From PMNU01 sp035480575 (GTDB lineage Bacteria > Patescibacteriota > Saccharimonadia > Saccharimonadales > UBA4665): a stretch of 41,399 nt of DNA. The stretch spans positions 1 through 41,399 of the forward strand of contig DATIHR010000021.1 of assembly GCA_035480575.1 (NCBI GenBank). The letters run 5' to 3'. This document shows, piece by piece, positions 36,700 through 41,399 of this stretch. The first letter of the stretch is position 1, and the number at the start of each line of letters is the position of its first letter. The translations under genes were made by a program, and so were the position numbers. The notes under the pieces were generated by a model. It did not search any database. It saw only the letters and a list, made by a program, of their open reading frames with translations, and had not been told where the DNA came from.

Positions 36700-37348
36700 G
36701 GCAAGGGAGCACACGCCGGTTAAGCAATACATCTTACCGGTACTGGCGTTTGGTTTGCCCGAGGTCCGCCGATTGCGCCGCGAGCTAGAGTCGTTGGAAG
36801 AATTTATTAATGGTTCTGAAATTCGTACTCCTGGCACGCAGCCTCAGCTGCCGCGCCTGAGCCGCATATGCGAAGCGCTGGCAACCGACAACAGCCTGAA
36901 TTTGCTGCAAACCGACGATCGTCAGCGATTACTGACGTTTATTAAAGGCGTTGAAACGGCAGCGCCGCAAATACACATGAGTTTTGCTGCCGATCCATCC
37001 TCGGCTTTTACTGCTAAGATGGTGACATGGATGCGAGCTAATGTGCACCGCTACGCCCTGATACAAATTGGGTTACAACCGACCATTGCAGCTGGCTGTA
37101 TTGTGCGCACGCCTAATAAAGTATTCGACTTTTCACTGCGTGAGCGATTAATAAAGGCACGGAGTTTATTAATAGAAGCCCTAGAGGTCGAAACGGCATC
37201 GGCCGCTCAGCAGGCGATAGTGGCAGCAGTGGCGCCAGCCGTTGCCCAGCCCGTGTCGGGTAGTGGCGCTCCGGCAGTCCCCGAGGCCGTTCCAGCTGCG
37301 CAACCTACTGTCGCACAAGCGGCACCAACTACGGGGGTATCTGCGTAA
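36689..37348 (+). CDS. F-type ATPase subunit delta (OSCP)-like protein
   Basis: The 219-residue protein overlaps the b-like gene by 11 bp and the alpha gene by one base. The segment from 115 on (MRANVHRYALIQIGLQPTIAAGCIVRTPNKVFDFSLRERL) matches the C-terminal beta hairpin of delta/OSCP, usually GGxVVRxGDxVxDxSxxGxL, and the N-terminal part is helical but shows no clear OSCP signature. The last about 50 residues form an Ala/Pro/Val-rich tail (AVAPAVAQPVSGSGAPAVPE), uncommon in the family. It should link the stator to the top of F1. Delta is the best assignment by order and the hairpin. Confidence 0.72.
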   Translation: MAHEAREHTPVKQYILPVLAFGLPEVRRLRRELESLEEFINGSEIRTPGTQPQLPRLSRICEALATDNSLNLLQTDDRQRLLTFIKGVETAAPQIHMSFAADPSSAFTAKMVTWMRANVHRYALIQIGLQPTIAAGCIVRTPNKVFDFSLRERLIKARSLLIEALEVETASAAQQAIVAAVAPAVAQPVSGSGAPAVPEAVPAAQPTVAQAAPTTGVSA

Positions 37349-38931
37349 TGTCTGATAATAAACATTTCGATATGCTAGTTGCCGCTGGCAAGCCTGTGGG
37401 TGAGGTTATCGCCATTGACCGTTTTATGATCAAGGTTAAGGGTATGCAGCCTTGTAACATGCATGCACTTATTATGTTCGAGGATGGCAGCAAGGGGTAT
37501 GTACACCATATTTTCGACGATCACATGGTTATTTTGCACCTTGGCACGGCGCCGCCGCGGGTTGGCAGCACATGTGTCATCCAGCATGAAGAGCTGGTTA
37601 CTAAGGTGGGCAAGGATTTCATTGGCCGGGTCGTTTCTGTAACCGGTGAGCCACTGGATGGTAAAGGGCCAATCGCGGCAGACGGCGTACTGCCGGTGTT
37701 TACGGCAGCACCTATGTTGTACGAACGTGAACTGCTTGATAAGCCGCTGGAAACCGGCGTAACCATTTTGGACACGCTATTTGCCCTTATGCGGGGCCAG
37801 CGTATCGCCGTTTTAGGTGATGGCAAGTCGGGTAAAAGTACTCTGGCAACACAGTTAGCGATTAACCAAAAGAATACTGATATTACGACTATTTACGTAA
37901 TGATCGCCAAGCGTCGTGCCGACATCGACATGCTGCTCAGCCGGCTAGAATCAAACGATGCAATGAGAAAGACTATTGTCGTTGTGTCTACTATGTCTGA
38001 TTCATTAGTGCACAGCTATCTGGCGCCGTATGTGGGCTGCGCTATGGCGGAATATTTGTGGCAGCATTTAAACGAAGATGCACTTATTGTGTACGACGAC
38101 CTTACCGCCCACGCCCACGCCTACCGCGAAATGGCACTATTGACCGGCAGTAGTCCGGGTCGCGACAGCTACCCAGGTGATATGTTTTATGTGCACTCGT
38201 CTTTGCTGGAGCGTGCCGGCAAGCTAAATCGTAACCACAAGACGCTTACGTCTATTCCTATGGTTTTTGCCGCAAGCGGCGACATTGCCGCCTACCTGCC
38301 CACTAACGTAATGTCTATTACCGACGGCCAGTGGATTTTGGACATGAAGATCTTTAGGGATACCATGCGCCCGGCTGTAAATGCAGGACTCAGCGTGTCC
38401 CGCGTAGGTGGCCGCGGCCAAACGAAACGCCAACAGTCGCAGGCTGGCGCATTGTTCAAGGCGCTTACCGCCCACCGTACTGCAAAGGAATTCGCTCGCT
38501 TTGGTTCGGAATTGTCTGTAGTGGCCCAAACCGACCTTATGCGCGGCGAATTACTATACAAAGTGCTCAACCAGATACCTGGCGAAAATTATACCTTTAA
38601 AGAGCAGACGTTGATGCTCGACATCTGTTTGAACTTAACCCTCGAGGAACACGTTAATGTCGAAGCCCTTAAAAAAGGCGTGCGCGAGCTTGCGCCACAG
38701 CTGCAAGACGACGACGGTAACTTTGACTTGCTGCGCGACCAACTAAAGGCTCGTAGCCTAATGGATACGCCCAAAAAAGAAGCGCCAAAACCTGACGCCG
38801 CTCCTGCACCTGCCGCTCCTGCCGAAGGAGCTAAACAGGAAGACAAGAAAGACGAAAAGAAGGACGATAAAAAAGAAGAGAAAAAAGACGACGCCAAACA
38901 TGACCAGCCTAAAGAGGAGAAGCACGCATGA
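37348..38931 (+). CDS. atpA: F1-type ATPase subunit alpha
   Basis: The 527-residue protein has the alpha layout: a beta-barrel beginning GKPVGEVIAIDRFMIKVKGM, FIGRVVSVTGEPLDGKGPI, a P-loop GDGKSGKST (usual GDRQTGKT), VYDDLTAHAHAYREMALL, SSPGRDSYPGDMFYVHSSLLERAGKL (classic), SITDGQWIL and the Arg-finger region AGLSVSRVGGRGQ. The N-terminal stretch that normally contacts delta is very short. The C-terminus ends in a tail of about 55 residues rich in Lys, Glu, Asp, Ala and Pro (from about 470), not a normal part of alpha. The gene overlaps delta by one base and gamma by four. It should form the non-catalytic sites of the hexamer. Confidence 0.93.
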   Translation: MSDNKHFDMLVAAGKPVGEVIAIDRFMIKVKGMQPCNMHALIMFEDGSKGYVHHIFDDHMVILHLGTAPPRVGSTCVIQHEELVTKVGKDFIGRVVSVTGEPLDGKGPIAADGVLPVFTAAPMLYERELLDKPLETGVTILDTLFALMRGQRIAVLGDGKSGKSTLATQLAINQKNTDITTIYVMIAKRRADIDMLLSRLESNDAMRKTIVVVSTMSDSLVHSYLAPYVGCAMAEYLWQHLNEDALIVYDDLTAHAHAYREMALLTGSSPGRDSYPGDMFYVHSSLLERAGKLNRNHKTLTSIPMVFAASGDIAAYLPTNVMSITDGQWILDMKIFRDTMRPAVNAGLSVSRVGGRGQTKRQQSQAGALFKALTAHRTAKEFARFGSELSVVAQTDLMRGELLYKVLNQIPGENYTFKEQTLMLDICLNLTLEEHVNVEALKKGVRELAPQLQDDDGNFDLLRDQLKARSLMDTPKKEAPKPDAAPAPAAPAEGAKQEDKKDEKKDDKKEEKKDDAKHDQPKEEKHA

Positions 38932-39785
38932 GTAAGCTCCAAGAGGTTGGCGAAAAGCAGATCGCCATGAACACCATCCTTAACCTGACGGGAGTATTTG
39001 AAGGTCTAGCAAGTATGCGCATCGCCGGTGTTAAAACTCAGGTGCTCGAAAGCCAGAACTTTTTTAGCGAAATTTGGCATATTTATAAGCAAATTCGGGT
39101 AGACAGCTTGTTCCGGTTCGGCCGTGGCGAGAAAGACGACGTTATTAAAAAACAACTGTACATTATTATTACGGCCGAGGGTGGGTTTGGCGGTGATATC
39201 GACCAACGGCTTATTAAAATGATGCTGGCCGATTACAACCCCGACAAACAGGACATTATTGTCATTGGACACCACGGTGCGCTGCTACTTATCCAGCAGC
39301 ACGTGACATTTAAGAAGTACTTTACCTTACCCTCGCGTGATAAAAATATTAATGTCCGGCCGCTCGTAACAGAGGTAGGCCACTACGAAAGCACGGCCGT
39401 ATTTTACCAGACGTACGTGTCGTTAATGGTACAAGAAGGCAAACGGATTGAGCTGCAAAGCAGCATTATGGACCAAGCCAACGAGGCTGCCAAAAATAAT
39501 AAAGAAGAGGTTATTAGCGAAGAAAACTATATATTCGAGCCGTCCACGTTTGACGTAGTCGCACACCTAGAGCGTTCTATGACCGAGATCGCCCTAAGCC
39601 AGGTAATTCTGGATTCTAAGCTGGCGCAGTACGCTGCCCGCTTCCGCGCCATGAGCATGGCCAAAGACCGTGCCAACGAACTCGTCAACGACTTGCGGCT
39701 AGAGTTTAACCGGACCAAGCGGCACATACAGGACGAACGGTTGAAGGAAATGATTAACGGCATGCGCATGGGAGGCAAGGAATAA
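38928..39785 (+). CDS. atpG: F1-type ATPase subunit gamma
   Basis: The 285-residue protein has helical ends and a Rossmann-like centre. The N-terminus VGEKQIAMNTILNLTGVFEGLASMRIAGV stands for the usual start, LYIIITAEGGFGGDIDQRLI for the GLCGGxN region, and the C-terminus ARFRAMSMAKDRANELVNDLRLEFNRTKRHIQDERLKEMINGM matches the classical gamma end (SRMxAMxxAxxNAxxLIxxLxLxYNxxRQAxIT) except for two changed positions. It is the rotor shaft within alpha3beta3. Whether it binds a c ring here is unclear because no ordinary c subunit is in the operon. Start and stop overlap neighbours by 4 and 1 base. Confidence 0.9.
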   Translation: MSKLQEVGEKQIAMNTILNLTGVFEGLASMRIAGVKTQVLESQNFFSEIWHIYKQIRVDSLFRFGRGEKDDVIKKQLYIIITAEGGFGGDIDQRLIKMMLADYNPDKQDIIVIGHHGALLLIQQHVTFKKYFTLPSRDKNINVRPLVTEVGHYESTAVFYQTYVSLMVQEGKRIELQSSIMDQANEAAKNNKEEVISEENYIFEPSTFDVVAHLERSMTEIALSQVILDSKLAQYAARFRAMSMAKDRANELVNDLRLEFNRTKRHIQDERLKEMINGMRMGGKE

Positions 39786-41092
39786 TGAACCAAGGAGTGG
39801 TGCGTGTCGTTAAAGACCTGACGGTGGTTGTTGAGTTTGACGACCAGCTGCCGGACATACACGAGCTGATTACGGTAGACGCGCTCGGCACACAGCTATT
39901 GGTAGATAGTATCGATGAAGGCGGCCGCGCTGTATGTTTAATTATTCGTACTGATTTTCGTATTCAGAAGGGTATGACCGTTACGCCAACAGGCCATAGC
40001 ATTGAAATTCCTGTAGGCGATAAAATGATCGGCCGCGTTGTCGATGCCCTGGGCGCACCAATCGATGGCATCCCTCCGGTAGATGACCACGATATGCAGC
40101 ACCGCAGCATTTTTGCTCTGCCGCAGCGTGGTAGTGCAGCGAGTGTTGAAAAACCCAAGATTTTGGAAACCGGTATTAAAGTATTGGACTTCTTTGCGCC
40201 GTTCGTAAAGGGCCGCAAGATTGGTATTGTTGGTGGCGCCGGCGTGGGCAAGACGGTGCTAACCATGGAAATGATTAACAACGTGGCCAAGCAAGGCGGT
40301 GGTTTGTCGTTCTTTGCCGGTATTGGTGAGCGTATCCGCGAGGGTCACGAGTTGTACGACACGCTTAAAAATACAGGCGATATTTTAAAGAGCACATGCA
40401 TGTTCTTTGGGCAAATGAACGAAAACCCAGTGCAACGTTCGTTGATTGCCCTGAGTGCTGTTACATTGGCCGAATATTTTAGGGACGAACAAAACAAAGA
40501 TATCCTGTTTTTTGCCGACAACATGTACCGGTACATTCAGGCTCGCAACGAGGTTGCAACCATGATTGGCCAAGTGCCGTCCGAGGGTGGATACGAACCG
40601 ACCATCTTTAGCGACATTAAGCTGCTACAAGACCGTCTGACGTCTAACGATAACGGCTCTATTACTGCCGTGCAGACAATCTATGTACCAGCCGACGACA
40701 CCTCTGACCCGGCAGTGCAGATGATTCAGCACGAGCTGGACAGTATTATTATCCTTAGCCGTGCTGTGGCCGAGCAAGGCATCCGCCCGGCAGTGGATCT
40801 TATCCATACGACATCTTCGCTGTTAACCCCCGAAATTGTGGGTGATCGCCACTATTTGCTAAGCGTGCAGGTGCAGGGTATTTTGCAGAAATACGAAATG
40901 CTCAAACCTATTATCGCTATTATTGGCGAGAACGAACTAAGCCCCGCCGACCGTGCCGACTTTGCCAAGGCTAAAAAACTTATAGAATACTTTACGCAAA
41001 ACATGAATGTCATGGAGAGCATGACTGGCAAGAAGGGCGAGTATGTAAAACGCGACGATATGCTCCAAGGCGTCGAGGAAATTATCGTCTAA
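39785..41092 (+). CDS. atpD: F1-type ATPase subunit beta
   Basis: The 435-residue protein (shorter than the usual 460-480) has P-loop GGAGVGKTV, the catalytic Glu in GIGERIREGHELY, Walker B FFADNMYRYIQARNEVA, PSEGGYEPTI, ITAVQTIYVPADDTSDP, and an ENELSPAD segment in place of DELSEED. The catalytic residues are therefore intact, so ATP hydrolysis should be possible. The N-terminus has the usual barrel start, MNQGVVRVVKDLTVVVEFDDQLP. It overlaps the gamma gene by one base (TAATG), and the epsilon start overlaps its stop in the same way. Confidence 0.95.
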   Translation: MNQGVVRVVKDLTVVVEFDDQLPDIHELITVDALGTQLLVDSIDEGGRAVCLIIRTDFRIQKGMTVTPTGHSIEIPVGDKMIGRVVDALGAPIDGIPPVDDHDMQHRSIFALPQRGSAASVEKPKILETGIKVLDFFAPFVKGRKIGIVGGAGVGKTVLTMEMINNVAKQGGGLSFFAGIGERIREGHELYDTLKNTGDILKSTCMFFGQMNENPVQRSLIALSAVTLAEYFRDEQNKDILFFADNMYRYIQARNEVATMIGQVPSEGGYEPTIFSDIKLLQDRLTSNDNGSITAVQTIYVPADDTSDPAVQMIQHELDSIIILSRAVAEQGIRPAVDLIHTTSSLLTPEIVGDRHYLLSVQVQGILQKYEMLKPIIAIIGENELSPADRADFAKAKKLIEYFTQNMNVMESMTGKKGEYVKRDDMLQGVEEIIV

Positions 41093-41399
41093 TGATTGAG
41101 GAAACCACCAAAAGCGCCGAGGCTACCAAGACTGCGCGCGAACAGCAAGCTGCCCAGAAAGAGGGGAAGCTGACAATGCAGGTCAAGGTGTATTCGCCCT
41201 TTAAGGTCTATTACGAAGAAGCGAGCTACAGTATATCTGGCGTGAATGCTACTGGACCCTTTGACATTTTGCCGCACCACCACAACTTTATTACGCTTTT
41301 AAACCCGTGCGAGTTGAATATTCACCCCGTAAACGGCCGCACCGAACAAAAAATCCGCATATCCGGCGGCCTCATGCACGTAAAAGCCGACAAAGTCAC
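41092..41399 (+). CDS. atpC: F1-type ATPase subunit epsilon, partial (runs off the window)
   Basis: The frame starts at ATG 41092, overlapping the beta stop by one base, and is open to the window end (102 codons seen). After a polar extension of about 30 residues (TTKSAEATKTAREQQAAQKEG), unusual for epsilon, the sequence LTMQVKVYSPFKVYYEEASYSISGVNATGPFDILPHHHNFITLL follows the epsilon beta-sandwich pattern (P-x-G-xFxIL-xxHxxxxTxL), then RISGGLMHVKADKV. Its C-terminal helices lie beyond the window. Epsilon sits at the gamma foot and inhibits or couples rotation. Confidence 0.88.
   Translation, partial: MIEETTKSAEATKTAREQQAAQKEGKLTMQVKVYSPFKVYYEEASYSISGVNATGPFDILPHHHNFITLLNPCELNIHPVNGRTEQKIRISGGLMHVKADKV

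Noticed and set aside
1..41399. Alternative genetic code (TGA as Gly, as in Gracilibacteria)
   Set aside because: TGA is a sensible stop for several genes, for example at 4338, 6115 and 38931, and the proteins do not need internal TGA.
1..41399. CRISPR arrays or rRNA genes
   Set aside because: No regularly spaced direct repeats and no rRNA-like sequence were found on reading the window.

Overview
The window looks like a chromosome segment of a Candidate Phyla Radiation (Patescibacteria) bacterium, most likely a Saccharibacterium (TM7). This is inference from the gene mix: compact divergent housekeeping genes (metG, rsgA, tatD, a cysteine desulfurase, a YerC/TrpR-like regulator, an F1-type ATPase operon), many unrecognised short genes, no biosynthetic pathways, and secreted proteins suited to an epibiont. 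TGA is used as a normal stop. Many genes have no Shine-Dalgarno site but start 6-12 nt after a good -10 box, which points to leaderless transcripts.

Layout. (1) 1-6180 is an accessory island ending at a tRNA-Gly gene. From left to right it holds a partial IS1595-type transposase, a gene apparently cut by it, a RiPP-like cluster (DUF6624-like protein, MvdC/MvdD-type ATP-grasp ligase, second DUF6624-like protein, candidate precursor peptide), a small possible regulator, a SpoVG-like protein and a large serine recombinase whose last codons run into the tRNA-Gly gene. Two nearly identical 28-bp dyad operators flank the RiPP-like cluster. (2) 6241-6364 is a 5'-half copy of the same tRNA interrupted by 87 nt of interleaved inverted repeats. 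(3) 6453-24272 is a mixed region: a methyltransferase, a secreted lectin/M15-peptidase fusion, a DHFR-like reductase, a secreted SH3-like protein, an MFS exporter, a membrane histidine kinase, a DUF2156-like acyltransferase, a secreted beta-helix protein, RsgA, a CDF transporter and several unknown genes. (4) 24383-29102 has tRNA-Cys and tRNA-Leu interleaved with small genes (including an HNH endonuclease overlapping tRNA-Leu), unknown genes and a Nudix hydrolase. (5) 29242-34936 is a housekeeping run led by metG, preceded by a 14-codon Met-rich leader ORF and a terminator-like hairpin. (6) 35022-41399 is an F1-ATPase-like operon: c-like membrane protein, b-like, delta-like, alpha, gamma, beta and the start of epsilon.

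The three observations I consider most worth following up are: the ATP-grasp/DUF6624/precursor cluster with its shared operators on a tRNA-linked element; the F1-ATPase operon whose only c-like protein carries a large extracytoplasmic domain, has Ile where the ion-binding carboxylate should be, and has no a-subunit gene beside it; and the Met-rich leader peptide fused to a hairpin upstream of metG, which looks like classical attenuation of an aminoacyl-tRNA synthetase gene. No rRNA genes and no CRISPR arrays were seen.
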